Below are positions 11,240 through 22,149 of a stretch of DNA of 64,000 nucleotides, in pieces; position 1 is the first letter of the stretch; each line of letters begins with the position of its first letter. Origin of the DNA: Charina bottae (lineage: Eukaryota; Chordata; Lepidosauria; Squamata; Charinaidae); contig JALMGJ010000003.1 of assembly GCA_023362775.1 (NCBI GenBank), forward strand, positions 46,827,916 through 46,891,915, written 5' to 3'. Position numbers and translations under genes: made by a program. A model generated the notes under the pieces. The model saw only the letters and a list, made by a program, of their open reading frames with translations, was not told where the DNA came from and made no database searches.

Positions 11240-11797
11240 TAGACTGAACATATTTCCTTGAGACAAAAACGGGACAAGAGGAACGGGCGGGGCTGGAGAG
11301 GCTGGTTGGGGAGGATGGGGGGTTCGCCTCCACCTATCAGCACGCAAGAGGGGTGGGCCAGGCAGCGCAATGGGTGGGGGCGGAGCAGCTGATTGGAGGA
11401 AACCTGGAAGGGGAATTGCCTCCACCTGTCGGCGCACAGGGGGGCAGGCTGGGCGGCGCGGAGCAGCTGGGGGGGTTCGCCTCTGCCTATCAGCACGCGG
11501 GAGGGGAGGGGCGGGCAGGGCGATGGGCAGGGACGAAGCAGCTGATTGGAGGGAACCCGGAAGGGGAATCGCCTGCGCCTGTCGCGGTGCTTGCCCTGCC
11601 TCTCCCACCTCCTTTGCCGTGCACTGGAGGTGGGCAGGGGCGATTCCTCCTCTGGGTTCCCTCCGGTCGGCTGCTCCGCCTCCGCCTGTTCCTGAAAAAC
11701 GGGACAAAACCGGCATTTATGTTAAAACGACGGGACAGTCGAGAAAAGGGGGAAAAACGGGACTGTCCCGTTCAAAACGGGACGTATGGTCAGTCTA
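11240..11797. mobile_element. hAT-like TIR element with GGGACAGTCCCG ends and GC-rich core
   Basis: Ends TAGACTGAACATA and TATGGTCAGTCTA are inverted partners; flanks are a perfect 8-bp CTCTTACC duplication (11232-11239 and 11798-11805). Near the right end are several ACGGGAC and GTCCCGTT motifs. The interior is GC-rich and internally repetitive, with a CAGCTGATTGGAGG...GGAAGGGGAAT...GCCTCCACCTATCAGC module present more than once. It sits in the intron between exons 7 and 8. Long open frames in both directions are composition artefacts. Confidence 0.85.
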
Positions 11798-11951
11798 CTC
11801 TTACCATATTAGCTGATAACAGAAGACAAAGGAAAAGGAAATACTACTACTACTACTACTAGCAACAAGAAAATATGGTTTCCACTTTTTATTTTATCCA
11901 GGGCTCTGGCCTAAATTTTAAGGTCAGGCCTATTTAAACTATTTAACTCAC

Positions 11952-12050
11952 ACTATTAGCTTGTATATTCTCAATCTTTGCTAGCTGTGCCAGATGTAGA
12001 TGTGATAAATTTTGTAGCAACATATTAGATGCATTTCCAAAAACAGGACC
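11952..12050 (-). CDS. RAVER2: RAVER2 exon 7 (coding, internal)
   Basis: 99-nt exon (33 codons, phase 0 at both ends) between acceptor TCTTACAG and donor GTGAGT. It codes a GNASNMLLQNLSHLHLAQL-type segment, about residues 377-409, that I recognise from the post-RRM linker of vertebrate RAVER2 (NTSNLFLQNLSHIPLAQQ in mammals, recalled). No known domain; likely a disordered linker with a short hydrophobic stretch. Confidence 0.85.
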
Positions 12051-12478
12051 CTGTAAGATTGAAAGAAAAAGAAAAGAATTATGTATGAGTTATATACATA
12101 TGGAACAAATATTATTCCAAGCGAGAGAAAGAGATAAAGAGAAATTCATTTCATACATCTGTTACCAGCTACATGATTCAGTCTTCAAAATTCAGAGTTC
12201 CTTTCATCATTAAGGATGTCTCAGATATTTGTGAAATGACAACTACTGGTATAGGTCACTGCATATCTCTTTGGGATATCTATTATTTTCATACTGAGAA
12301 CTGGTAAACATACCCCTATTTTTCAATTTACTTCTCCAAAAGATGGTAAATGTGTAACCTATAAGTGACAGATTAAAAAATGTAAATATGTTCCTCTTAA
12401 GGAAAACAATAGTATTTACCTCTAATGGGTTTTAGTTTTTCAATGCAAATTTGGTCTTGATTATTTTACAATATTAAG

Positions 12479-12811
12479 TAAAGGTAAAGGTACCCCCCGC
12501 ACATTTGTGCAGTCGTGTCCGACTCTAAGGGCCGGTGCTCATCTCCATTTGTTAGCCGAAGAGCCAGCGTTGTCTGAAGACGCTTCCATGGTCATGTGGC
12601 CGCATGACACACACGGAACGCTGTTACCTTCCCACCGAAGTGGTACCTATTCATCTACTTGCATTTGCATGCTTTCGAATTGCTAGGTTGGCAAGAGCTG
12701 GAGCTAGTGCGGGAGCTCATTCCGCACGCAGGGCTAAGGATTCGAACCTCCGAACTTGCAATCTTCTGATCAACAAGCCTGGCGTCTTACCCACTGAGCC
12801 ACCACGCCCCT
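12479..12811 (-). mobile_element. Sauria-type tRNA SINE, copy 1
   Basis: Read on the minus strand it has a tRNA-like head (GGGGCGTGGTGGCTCAGTGG... with a B-box-like GGTTCGAATCC), a central body and a Bov-B-like tail (AGTCGGACACGACTGCACA) ending in ACCTTTACCTTTAC. Four copies occur in the window. This structure is the squamate Sauria (Squam1-like) SINE, mobilised by Bov-B. It lies in the intron between RAVER2 exons 6 and 7. Confidence 0.85.
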
Positions 12812-12924
12812 AATATTTACAATATTAGGAAGAAGTAATATCACAGATCTGCCTTCCTATTTCAAAGGATGGATATAAATGTAAATAACTAAAAATTAAA
12901 ACTAGCTATTTTTCAACAAGTGGC

Positions 12925-13150
12925 AGCAACTAACTGACCTTGTCTGGGGTAAGAAGTTAAGTAGGGTTAGTCCTAGTTTTATTTGTATGGGAGACCACCA
13001 GTAAATACCAGGTCTGAAGACTAGACTTTGTCTCGTTTTTTTTTTTTAGACTAGACTAGGAAGTTGAAAAAGCATCCCAGAAGGTGGCCATGACAAATCA
13101 CTTCTGCATTATTGCTAAGAAAACTACATGGGCATAATTTGAGGGAAACT
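12925..13150 (+). mobile_element. 5S-rRNA-derived SINE relic
   Basis: The first ~95 bp (about 12930-13020) resembles 5S rRNA across its internal promoter: AAGTTAAGTAGGGTTAGTCC matches the 5S A-box/intermediate region and TGTATGGGAGACCACC matches the C box, ending near AATACCAGGTC. It is followed by a T-run and a body with GACAAATCACTTCTG...AAGAAAACTACATGG. A 5S pseudogene without the extra body is the alternative, but the body also appears at 54.1 and 58.3 kb, which favours a SINE. Confidence 0.7.
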
Positions 13151-13954
13151 ACTTTTTAAGCTAGCTACACCACGTATTCCCAAATATATGCAACTAACAA
13201 GCAAAGGATTCAAGCCATTATTTAAAATCATCACAGAACTCCCTATTATGTAAGTTTAAGACAGAGCAACTCCTTATGGGTTAGAGACTGCAACTTCCAA
13301 CCTGCTCGTAGGCCCTTGGTGGCTTTCTGGTGCTTTGACGACAGTACTAGAAGGGGCAAGGCAGAAAGTTTTTGGTTCTTTTCAATGGATTTAAGGGTTT
13401 GAAGAGTTTAAGAAACACATGGGGAATACTTCACTTCCCAGAGACCTTGTGACCTTGTTCTCTCCTTTTTTTTTTTTTTTGGAAATTTGTAATCCCCAAA
13501 ATATGGTGACACAATAAAACTATTTTGCTGCCAAATTTCAGTGAGACAAATTTGTGCTATGTCACTATATAATCTTGAAAATAAGGTTTAATATTCTACA
13601 TCTTTTTTAATAAGGATTGACAAAATAGATTTTCTCCATAATTAACTGATGACCCATTCCAATATTTATCATCTAAATCAACCATTTTGATCCTCAAAAT
13701 ATTTAAATTTGTTTTCCCTCTATGTCTGTTCTTTTAAAAAAACAACAGTGAAATAGTGAGTGTGAAAACTTGAGCCTGCTGGCTGGTGGGGCTGATAGGA
13801 GTTGAATTCCAATAACATGCAGGTTCCCATGCGTAGTTGAAACACATTTTAAAGCACACTAACACTGGGGCAAAACACTTATTTGGCCAATTACAGGGAG
13901 TCACTGTTCCAAGGAAACCTCAGCAACGCGTTTTCTAGTATTTAAGTATTTTTT

Positions 13955-14018
13955 GTTGTTGTTTATTCGTTCAGTCGCTTCCAACTCTTCATGACTTCAT
14001 GGACCAGCCCACACCAGA
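13955..14018 (-). mobile_element. Bov-B LINE 3' terminal fragment
   Basis: TTGTTGTTTATTCGTTCAGTCGCTTCCAACTC followed by a TTCATGGACCAGCCCACACC stretch is the 3' end of the Bov-B subfamily also seen at 36.2 and 36.8 kb. Only the terminal ~65 bp is present. Confidence 0.8.
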
Positions 14019-14022
14019 GCTA

Positions 14023-14498
14023 TAAAAATAAAATATTTCTCTGAAGGTATCACAAGAGTGCTATGAAGGAATATAGCCAATGACATGATAGCTAACGTCA
14101 GGTTTGTAGGTCTCTTTAACACCAGAAACCTTCTTTTCTACTGTTCTACTGCAAAGTAAAAAAAAAAAAAACATTTGTGGTATAAGGCATGTCAAATCCA
14201 AGTAAGTTGCTGAAATAATAACCTTACCAGTAAGATTTTTGTTATGTACAAAGTATTTCCCTTCAAGCTAGAAAGACCACAAACAGAACACAGAGATGAA
14301 CCAATAATCCAGTTTAGTTGAAAACAGCATCTTACATGTTCCTTATATCTGTTAGTTTAATAAGGAAACCAAGATCACATTCTGCCTCTTTGCTCTCTGG
14401 GGAACAAATTCTGGAAACTAAATTTTAGAATATATAAAACAGATATTTCAATTAAGAAGTCCAGATAAATGCTATAATAATTTAGCATTTCATACTGG
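14023..14498 (-). other. RAVER2 intron 6, unique-looking stretch
   Basis: Intronic DNA without a recognisable gene or repeat beyond an A-run near 14160. Confidence 0.6.
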
Positions 14499-14999
14499 AG
14501 CATGGCAAATCTTGATAAAATAGTTAAGAGCAGAGACATCACACTGACAACAAAGGTCCGCATAGTTAAAGCAATGGTATTCCCTGTAATAACCTATGGT
14601 TGTGAGAGCTGAGCGAAGGAAGATAGATGCTTTTGAACTGTGGTGTTGGAGGAAAATTCTGAGAGTGCCTTGGACTGCAAGAAGATCAAACCAGTCCATA
14701 CTCCAGGAAATAAAGCCAGACTGCTCACTTGAGGGAATGATATTAAAGGCAAAACTGAAGTACTTTGGCCACATAATGAGAAGACAGGATACCCTAGAGA
14801 AGAAGCTGATGCTAGGGAAAGTGGAAGGCAAAAGGAAGAGGGGCCAACCAAGGGCAAGATGGATGGATGGTATTCTGGAGGTGACAGACTCAACCATGGG
14901 GGAGCTGGGGATGGTGACGGCCGACAGGAAGCTCTGGCGTGGGCTGGTCCATGAAGTCACGAAGAGTCGGAAGCGACTGAACGAATAAACAACAACAAC
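14499..14999 (+). mobile_element. 5'-truncated Bov-B LINE, 3' 500 bp
   Basis: Codes the C-terminal part of the Bov-B/RTE ORF2 in two frames: first ...TTKVRIVKAMVFPVITYGCESW-like DNA, then from 14596 an open frame with RRKIDAFELWCWRKILRV and ending KSRKRLNE. The terminus is AACGAATAAACAACAACA. It is flanked by ACTGGAGCAT on both sides (ending at about 14498, and again from about 14998), a 10-bp target duplication. Opposite in orientation to RAVER2. Confidence 0.9.
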
Positions 15000-15026
15000 T
15001 GGAGCATTTAATTATATCTTACTGCT

Positions 15027-15063
<37 letters not shown>
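15027..15063. repeat. (ATC)n microsatellite
   Basis: About twelve perfect ATC units just beyond the Bov-B 3' end, some 70 bp from RAVER2 exon 6. Confidence 0.95.
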
Positions 15064-15064
<1 letters not shown>

Positions 15065-15132
15065 GCACTAAAATCTGAACTCTTATTGCTCATCTGCTTC
15101 ACTAATACATTATATATTATCTATAAACATAC

Positions 15133-15215
15133 CTGATGAACTTTATTCAAATGCAAAAAGGCTGGGCTGACTGATGGACTTACAAGGTGAGGCACATTCA
15201 TGGGAGCTCCTAGGA
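15133..15215 (-). CDS. RAVER2: RAVER2 exon 6 (coding, internal)
   Basis: 83-nt exon between acceptor CTCTAAAG and donor GTATGT. It completes the split codon from exon 5 and codes VLGAPMNVPHLVSPSVSP then AFLHLNKVHQ, about residues 349-376, matching the vertebrate RAVER2 segment with NPSISPAFLHLNKAHQ (recalled). The exon ends in phase 0, in register with exon 7. Confidence 0.9.
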
Positions 15216-16278
15216 CTTTAGAGAAAAGTTTTAGAGAAAAAACTATTACCAGATTTATCATAAATTTCCTTATAATGCCTACGTTAAGATAATGTATGAA
15301 TAGCTAAACATTATTTTAAAGGACTTATCTTCTGCAATAATTCTGTATAATCAGACACGTAAATAACTGAACATCAGCACAGTTGCTTGAGTCAGTTTTT
15401 GCATGTGATGGCAGACTTGGCAGCCACTATAATTTCTCTTAGGGTCAGATGGAAACCCTCCTGTCAGTCTTCACTGCTTCTATGGCAATGCAAAATTGAT
15501 GCACACAACAATGCCGAAATAACGAACACAAACTTTTATACAGAACTTTTGTACAATTTAGGTTCAGCTTTTGCCAGTGAGATAATATGAGTATCACCTT
15601 TTCATATATTCCCAAATCTGCAAGGGTACACATTTTAACAGCTGGAGAGATGGGTTTAAAAATGCACTGTTTATTGCTTCCCTCCCTCCCCAAAGAGGTA
15701 AAAAGGCTTTTTGAAATTGAAACAGAAAAAGTGAACTCTGCAAGCTTTGCTCATATTTTTAGTTTCAGCAACATTTGTGACGATTTGCCTTCTGCACCTA
15801 GTATATAGCTAATTTCTAAGGACCAACCGACAGCTTCATTTTTAATTTTCAAACTTTGTAAAAGTGTATTATTTCCATGTAGTATTTTCCTGTATTCTAA
15901 TACAGGAAAAGTTAGAACCTCACACAGACTTTGGAGGAAGCTTCAGTTGGGTGCCTATGAGACAAGGAATGTTCACTCCTTCTTTAGGGCAAAAAGCCAG
16001 GGCTGAGGTCTGCCTATACTTCATCTGAAGTGCCCTGTAAATCCTTCAATGTCATCTGAGATGAGTTCGAGTTTTCCACACTTAGTCAGTGGGAATGCAC
16101 TCTGAAACTTCAAAAGTGATTTGAGATCAATGCTAAATATATTCATTTTTTAAAAAATTGGAAAAAGAGAAAATGTATGTAATTGCTCTGGTTCCTTCCC
16201 ACCCAAAGCTGTTGTTTTATGAAATCAACGCACAATGGAAATTCCACATAATTTCAGAGTACATATATCAAGCCTTAC
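15216..16278 (-). other. RAVER2: RAVER2 intron 5
   Basis: Short intron (1.06 kb). I see no repeat family or gene in it; open frames on both strands lack domain content. Confidence 0.7.
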
Positions 16279-16405
16279 CAAGCTTATTAGCACATCCATG
16301 CATCTGATGCTGTAACAACATCTGCAACATGGCTGGAGTATTTAAGCTTTTCATGATTTGCATAGCATTTGGTTCTGGAAGTAACCCTTTTCTGTTGTTT
16401 TTCAT
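16279..16405 (-). CDS. RAVER2: RAVER2 exon 5 (coding, internal)
   Basis: 127-nt exon, phase 0 in and phase 1 out, with acceptor TTATTCAAG and donor GTAAGG. It codes MKNNRKGLLPEPNAMQIM then KSLNTPAMLQMLLQHQMHG, about residues 307-348. This is the raver-family segment immediately after RRM3 (NRKGLLPEPN..QIMKSLNNPAMLQ in mammals, recalled). The Leu/Met-rich second half is probably helical. Confidence 0.93.
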
Positions 16406-16879
16406 CTTGAATAAGGGAGAAATTAAAAGAAAACTGAATTTCACAATAAAAGAAAGGTATAAAATATCTATTCATTTTGAGTGGTTTCATTTTGGGCATA
16501 AACCCCAAGAATAGCTGTGTCAGCAATGAGAAAATCCAAAATCAGCAGTAGCAAAATCTTCATTAGGATAGCTGAAGCTTTAGAGAATCGCTGAAGCTTT
16601 CGAGTTTCAACATTTCATTAGGCAAACTGGTTAGAAAAAAAGAGAAACAAGTATGACTGATTTTGGAGCCATACCTGTACTAAGTTATTTTTATATAAAG
16701 CAGCAGCTTTTAGACATACAGATTGGATATTACCAGGTAAAGCATGTTAGAAGTATTGAGTTGTGATAAGAGCACTTTCAAATTTGTTGGGAAGAAGGAA
16801 GAGGAAAATATTTTTAAATTCTTTGACGAGGGGCTTGTGTTAATTATCTTCTATGGTTTTACGTACAATCTGATGTGTA
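16406..16879 (-). other. RAVER2 intron 4, proximal stretch
   Basis: Unique-looking intronic DNA; a local near-duplicate of GCTGAAGCTTT at about 16571-16600. Nothing else recognised. Confidence 0.5.
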
Positions 16880-17490
16880 CGTAAGAGAGTTAGGGCCAAC
16901 TGGATCTCTGGGGGGATGCTGTTCCACAGGGCAGGCACAGCCACAGAGAAGGCATGACTCCAAGGTCCAACAAGATGGCATTGTTTGATGGAAGGGACCC
17001 ACAGCTAGACCTGCTGGGGCAGGCAGATACAATGGGGGATAGGTAGTCTTGCAAATAGCCTGGTCCTACGCCATGTAGGGTTTTATTGGTGGTAATCAGC
17101 ACCCGGAATCGGACCCGGAATCCTACTGGAAGCCAGTGCAGCCTGCAGAGCAGCCGTGTTATATGAATGCATCAAAAGATGCCAAAAACTGCCTTCCCTT
17201 CTGCATTCTGGACCAGCTGCAGCTTTCAAATGCTCTTCACAGGCAGCCCTGTGTATAGTGTGTTACAGTTATCCAAGCAGGAAGTGACCACAGCACGAAT
17301 CCCTGTGAGCAAGCCTCTTGGTCCAGGAATGGGTACAATTGGTGCACAAGACAAACGTGTGCAAAGGCTCCCCTAGCCAGGAGTGGGAGATGTGAGTCCA
17401 GGAGGATCCACGCCAGCTCTGACTGGGGAAGTGCACCCTCAGGCAGAATTAAAGGTGGAAAATATCTGGAGCTGGATGTTATGGATGGAG
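16880..17490 (-). mobile_element. CR1/L2-like LINE fragment
   Basis: On the minus strand it reads as the C-terminal RT region and 3' UTR seen in better copies at 58.8 and 61.5 kb: a GCCATGCCTTCTCTGTGGC-like block followed by WNSIPPEI-type coding, with TGCTGATTACCACCAATAAA upstream. No intact frame. It abuts another LINE copy at 17.6 kb in the opposite orientation. Confidence 0.65.
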
Positions 17491-17599
17491 ATCATAAGAG
17501 CTCCCTTCTTAAATTAGGCGTAAAATTAAGCCAACTCCATTTTATTGTTGTTATGACATTTACTTCTTCTTTTTTTTACATGATACAGTGACACCTCAA

Positions 17600-19380
17600 T
17601 TTGACAGACCAACTGGGAGGAAAAGATGTTCATTTCTTCAGGTATATCAGAAGCAAAAGGAAAGTCAAGGAGACAGTAGGCCTTCTGCAGAGAGAGAAAG
17701 GCAGAACTTCTCAACTCCTATTTTGCATCTGCTTTCTCTCAGAAGGTGAACAAACCCTTGGCTGGTTCTCCCTCTGGTACTGGGCGGGAAGTGAACTGAA
17801 GCTGAAGATAAGCAAAGAGCAACTGAAGGAATTCCTAGCTAATCTAAATGAGTCAAAGTCTCCAGGGCTAGATGAATTACACCCTAAGGTATTGAAGGAA
17901 CAAGCAGGGTGCGGAACCACTCCCTGTAATCTTTGGGAAGTCCTGGAGAAAGGCAAGCCCCCAGAAGACTGGAGAAGGGCTGATGTTTCTATTTTCAGAA
18001 AGGGGAGGAAGCAGGACCTGGACCTGTGAGCTTGACACTGGCACTGGGCGAGGTCCTTAAGCAGGTTATCGAACAGCATGTCTGTGAGCACTTAGATAGG
18101 AATTCATTAATTAACAGGAGCCAACATGGATTTATACCAAACAAGTCATGTGAGACTAACTTGATCTTTTATGATAGAGTTAACTAGACTGGTTGATCAG
18201 GGAAACGCTGGGAGTATAACATATCTTGACTTTAGCAAGGCTTTTAACAAAGTCTCTCATAGCATCCTTATCAACAAAATGGCCAAATGTGGGTTTGACA
18301 ACTCAGCCATTAGGTGGATCCACAATTGGCTCAATGATTGTCCTCAAATGATAGTTGTAAGTGGCAAATCTACATGGAGAACATCTTGAATGGGGTTCCA
18401 CAGGGCTCTGTCCTAGGCCCAGCACTGTTCAACGTATGAGAGAGTTGAGGGAACGCTTACCAAATTTGCAGATGATGCAAAGCTAGGAGGAGTGACTAAT
18501 ACTTGGGAGGAGAGAGAGAAAAAATAAAAAGACTGGCTAGAACAGTAGGCAGAAACAAATACAATGAAATTTAACAGGGAGAAATGTAAAGTCACGCCTC
18601 TAGGTAAGAAAAAGGAAAGAAACGTGTACATAAAAGGGGGAAATCTGGTTCAAGAGCAGTACACATGAGAACGACTTGGGCGTACTAGAGGTTCACAAGG
18701 TCAACATGTCCCAACAGTGTAATGCAGCTGCAAAGAAGGCCAACATCATCTTCAAGATGGGGTGTGGAGAACCAAACAAATTACCCCAAGTGAGGCCTGA
18801 CCAAGGCAGAGTAGAGCAGGAAAATTACTTCCCGCAATCTGGACTCCTTGCAAGAAGTAATTTTCCTGCTCTACTCTGCCTTGGTCAGGCCTCACTTGGG
18901 GTAATTTGTTTGGTTCTCCACACCCCCGTTTAAAAAGGACATTGCTAAACTACAGCAAGTCTAGAGAAGGGCTACCAAGATGGTGAAAGGACTGGAAACC
19001 AAGTCCTACAAGGAACAGTTAAAAGACCTAGGTACGTTTAGCTTGCAGAAGAGGTTGAGAGGACATATGATAGCTGTCTTCAAATACAGTATCTGAAGGG
19101 CTGTCATGTTGTTGAGGGTTTGGACTTATTCTCATTTCCTCCAGAGAATAAGACTAGAACTAATGGGACAAAACTTCAAGGATGTAGATACAGATTAGAC
19201 ATCAGGAAGAACTTCTTGACAATAAGAGTTGTCAGTCAGTGGAATAGGTTACTGCATCAAGTGGTTTCTTCCCCTTCACTGGAGGTTTTCAAATAAAGGC
19301 TGGACAGTCATTTATCTGGGATAGTGTAGTGAATCCTGCATCATGCAGGGCGTGGAATTGACTGACTGTCCATTAAACAG
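17600..19380 (+). mobile_element. Degenerate CR1 LINE (RT region to 3' end)
   Basis: Frame-shifted CR1 reverse transcriptase. Recognisable parts are ELHPKVLKE near 17870, YLDFSKAFNKVSHSILINKM near 18215 (RT motif A), GVPQGSVLGPALFN near 18390, and a FADDAKLGG-like box near 18465 (motif C). The 3' part includes the CR1-typical GGACATATGATAGCTGTCTTC and ends TCCTGCATCATGCAGGG near 19350. Multiple stops and frameshifts show it is long dead. A perfect 73-bp inverted duplication lies inside it (18759-18926). Confidence 0.85.
18759..18926. repeat. Perfect 73-bp inverted repeat with 22-nt spacer
   Basis: Left arm 18759-18831 is the exact reverse complement of right arm 18854-18926. The right arm runs in the normal CR1 order (CTTGGTCAGGCCTCACTTGG then the GGACATTGC region), so the left arm is the inverted copy. 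Confidence 0.95.
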
Positions 19381-19619
19381 CAGAGTATACATTCATGGTG
19401 ACATTACATAAATAGAGCATAACACATTGTTTGTGTCATTTTATGCATTACATAAGGATGTCATTAAGCAAATTATGGAAATTGATGCAAGATGACATAC
19501 ACTGCTTCATTTTCATGACACTATCACACACATGACATAATGACATCATTACACAAAGTACATAAAATAATGTAAACACAATAGACATCCAAAGTGCATT
19601 GCATTGAGGTACTCTAAAT

Positions 19620-20572
19620 CAGGGGTCGGCAACCTTTTTGGCACCAGGGACCACTTCTGTGGGAATTTTTTTTCCAAGGACTGGGGGGCGGGGCTTGCAG
19701 GCAGCAGCCAATCACATGGGCCAATGGGTGGGGTTTGCAGGCGGGAATATTACATTTATTGTGCACTTTATTTCTAGGGGCAGGCGCTGCAAGCGAGGCT
19801 TTTCATCTCCCTGCCGCTCGCTGCAGTGTTGTTTCGCAGAACCGAGGGCATTTTTGGGGTCCCCAGAGCCTGCCCTTTTGAAGGGGCACCCCGGTGGGGC
19901 ACGGGGCAGACTTTCCCCCTCCCACTTTTGCTCCCCGTAGTTTTTTCGGCCCCTAGCGGGGTAGCTTGAGGTAGCATGCCTCCGCCTCCCCGTCGCACAG
20001 CTGATCGGTGCGGAGATTTTCCACCCCGGGGCACCCCGTCACTTTTTGCGGTGATCCGAAGCTTTTTCGCCTCGCGACCGCAGCTTTTCTTGGCAGAGCG
20101 CCATTGTCGCAAGGTGAAAAAGCCTCGGATCACCGCAAAAAGTGATGGTGCGGGGGTGTCCCAGGGTGGAAAATCTCTGTGCCGATCAGCTGTGCGACGG
20201 GGAGGCGGAGGTGTGCCTGAGCTACCCCGGTAGGGGCCAAAAAAACTGCGGGGAGCAAAAGTGGGGGTGGAAGTCCGCCCCGCACCCCACCGGGGTGCCC
20301 CTTCGAAAGGGCAGGCTCCGGGAACCCTGAAAATGTCCTCGGTTCCATGAAAAAACGCTGCACTGAGCAGCAGGGAGGCAAAAAGCGAGGGGAGGCTGAT
20401 TGGCGGGGGTGCTCCTCGGCCCGCCTCCTCCGTTCTTTGCCGCGCGCTGATAGGTGGAGGTGTTTCCCCTTCCGGGCCCCCACCAATCAGCTGCTCCGGC
20501 TCACCCTGCAGCCCACTTCCTAACAGCTCACGGACCACCAGTGGGCCGCGGACCACAGGTTGCCGACCCCTG
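19620..20572. mobile_element. hAT-like element, GGTCGGCAACC family C, long copy
   Basis: Ends CAGGGGTCGGCAACCTTTTT and GGTTGCCGACCCCTG, with a perfect 8-bp flank CTCTAAAT (19612-19619 and 20573-20580). Most of the interior is one large imperfect inverted repeat (about 19800-20085 versus 20095-20385) built of GC-rich sequence. No transposase; the long open frames on both strands come from the palindromic GC-rich core. A 240-bp relative is at 49599. Confidence 0.88.
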
Positions 20573-20779
20573 CTCTAAATCAAGGCTTCATTTTAATTAC
20601 AATATAAACCCACTAGCACAATTTTTTTTTAAAGTGATATTCTTCTTATAAATTTTTTTTGTCAAAATTGGATAATTACAACTCTTTCCGGTCAATTTGA
20701 ATTTTCTTTTTTCTGATTCTGATTCTTATTCTTATTATCATCTTGTTCTTATTCTTATCATCTTCTCATCTTTTTTTTT

Positions 20780-20955
20780 ATAGGCAGCAAACATACCTAA
20801 TACTCCTTCCTCCTCCTATTTTCCCCACAACAACAACCCTGTGAGGAGGGTTGAACTGAGAGAGAGTGACTGGCCCAAGGGCTTTCATGCCTAAGGGAGG
20901 CCTAGAACTCAGAGTTTCCTGGTTTCACCTTAACCACTACACCAAACTGGTTTTC
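20780..20955 (-). mobile_element. MIR/core-SINE-like repeat
   Basis: On the minus strand it begins with a tRNA-like head (AACCAGTTTGGTGTAGTGGT, then GAGTTCTAG), then a GGGCCAGTCACTCTC block and a CCTCACAGGGTTGTTGTTG block, an order matching MIR-like SINEs. Relatives lie near 31.3, 35.9, 43.2, 51.5 and 54.2 kb. Confidence 0.7.
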
Positions 20956-21267
20956 ATATGGACAAAGTATGATGATAACTCTGCAACTAAACCTAGTCCA
21001 GAAAGGCAAACATTGTCAGGACACAGATAGATGCCTTTGACTCAATTTTCAGGAGTAATTTATAGATTTGACTCAGAAGAAAACTGGACAAAAAAAATTA
21101 AACTTACATTCAGAGAGACCATGAAACAAAAGCCACAAGTCTACATGGAAAATGAATCTGAATCACAGAGCTATTAACTTTGGGCTGTACATAAACGTGG
21201 TAATATTCATATGTAATTAATATAATAAATGTTCTGTGTTTTCTATTAACAGCAGAACAATTTTTAC

Positions 21268-21459
21268 CATTCGTTGTGCTGCTATAAGTGTAGCAAGGGT
21301 ACTGCGGCCTGGAGCTCCAGGAGCACAATAAGACACGTGGACTCTTTTTTCCTTGATGGTCAAACCATCTGTGCCTTGCTGTACTTCCTCTGCTTGTTCT
21401 GCTGTTTCATACTCAATTACTGCAAAGCCACCAACAGAGCTGTCTTCATCCTGCGCAAG
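21268..21459 (-). CDS. RAVER2: RAVER2 exon 4 (coding; second half of RRM3)
   Basis: 192-nt exon, exactly 64 codons, phase 0 at both ends, between acceptor TCCTTACAG and donor GTAAAA. It codes LAQDEDSSVGGFAVIEYET then AEQAEEVQQGTDGLTIKEKRV and HVSYCAPGAPGRSTLATLI, about residues 243-306. VGGFAVIEY is the RNP1-like strand of RRM3; HVSYCAPG is the last strand, and the following segment begins the linker. RRM3 is thus split between exons 3 and 4. Very close to vertebrate RAVER1/RAVER2; linkage to the other exons makes it RAVER2. Confidence 0.96.
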
Positions 21460-22149
21460 CTGTAAGGACATTTCACAAAACAGTGAAAAAAAGTCTGTTC
21501 TGTTTCAACTGTTCCAAAAACCATTACATTATTCCAACTCTGTAACATGAACATCTTACACAAGATAAATTAACTTGTAGATTGTTCCTCGTTCAAGCTT
21601 AATTTAATACACAAATATCTGCTGCTGATCTACTGTATACTTCCAATCTCATGAAGAACCTGAGCTATAAAAAATTTTGGCAGTTATCTTATGGAGCATT
21701 AAGAAACAGAATTAAATTAGGAAATACTTTTTAATCATGAGCACGTATTTCCTTGAGATTTCATTCCTACTATGAAATACATGTTAAATGTAATTTTATT
21801 GACACGCTTATTTTAAAGCATGAAATGCAATTAAATTTTACCTGATTAGTTTTAATAACTAGATGCATTTTTATGCATGATATAGGTTTTGCTTGTTTCT
21901 TTTATAGTATTACAGTAGAACCATCTCCCCAACAGTACCAGAATCTAAATACCCAATTTATAAAACCCGTTTGCATTCAGCAGGGAAGATAATTTATCTT
22001 GCCAGAGAACAACAGATCTATACAGAGCAAATGTTTCACTAGAGTTGGTGCCTGGATACATCACTGGCTGGTCATGTCCAACTGCCATCTTTTTTAAGAT
22101 CAGCCTCATGTGCATCTGTTTTATGAACTTTGAAATGAACACAGCATGA

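Noticed and set aside
11216..11862. Long frames on both strands rich in Gly, Ala, Pro and Arg
   Set aside because: They come from the repetitive GC-rich interior of a TIR element.
19774..20556. 260-codon minus-strand open frame
   Set aside because: It lies wholly within the GC-rich palindromic core of a hAT-like element, with open frames on the other strand too; proline/arginine-rich composition and no domain.
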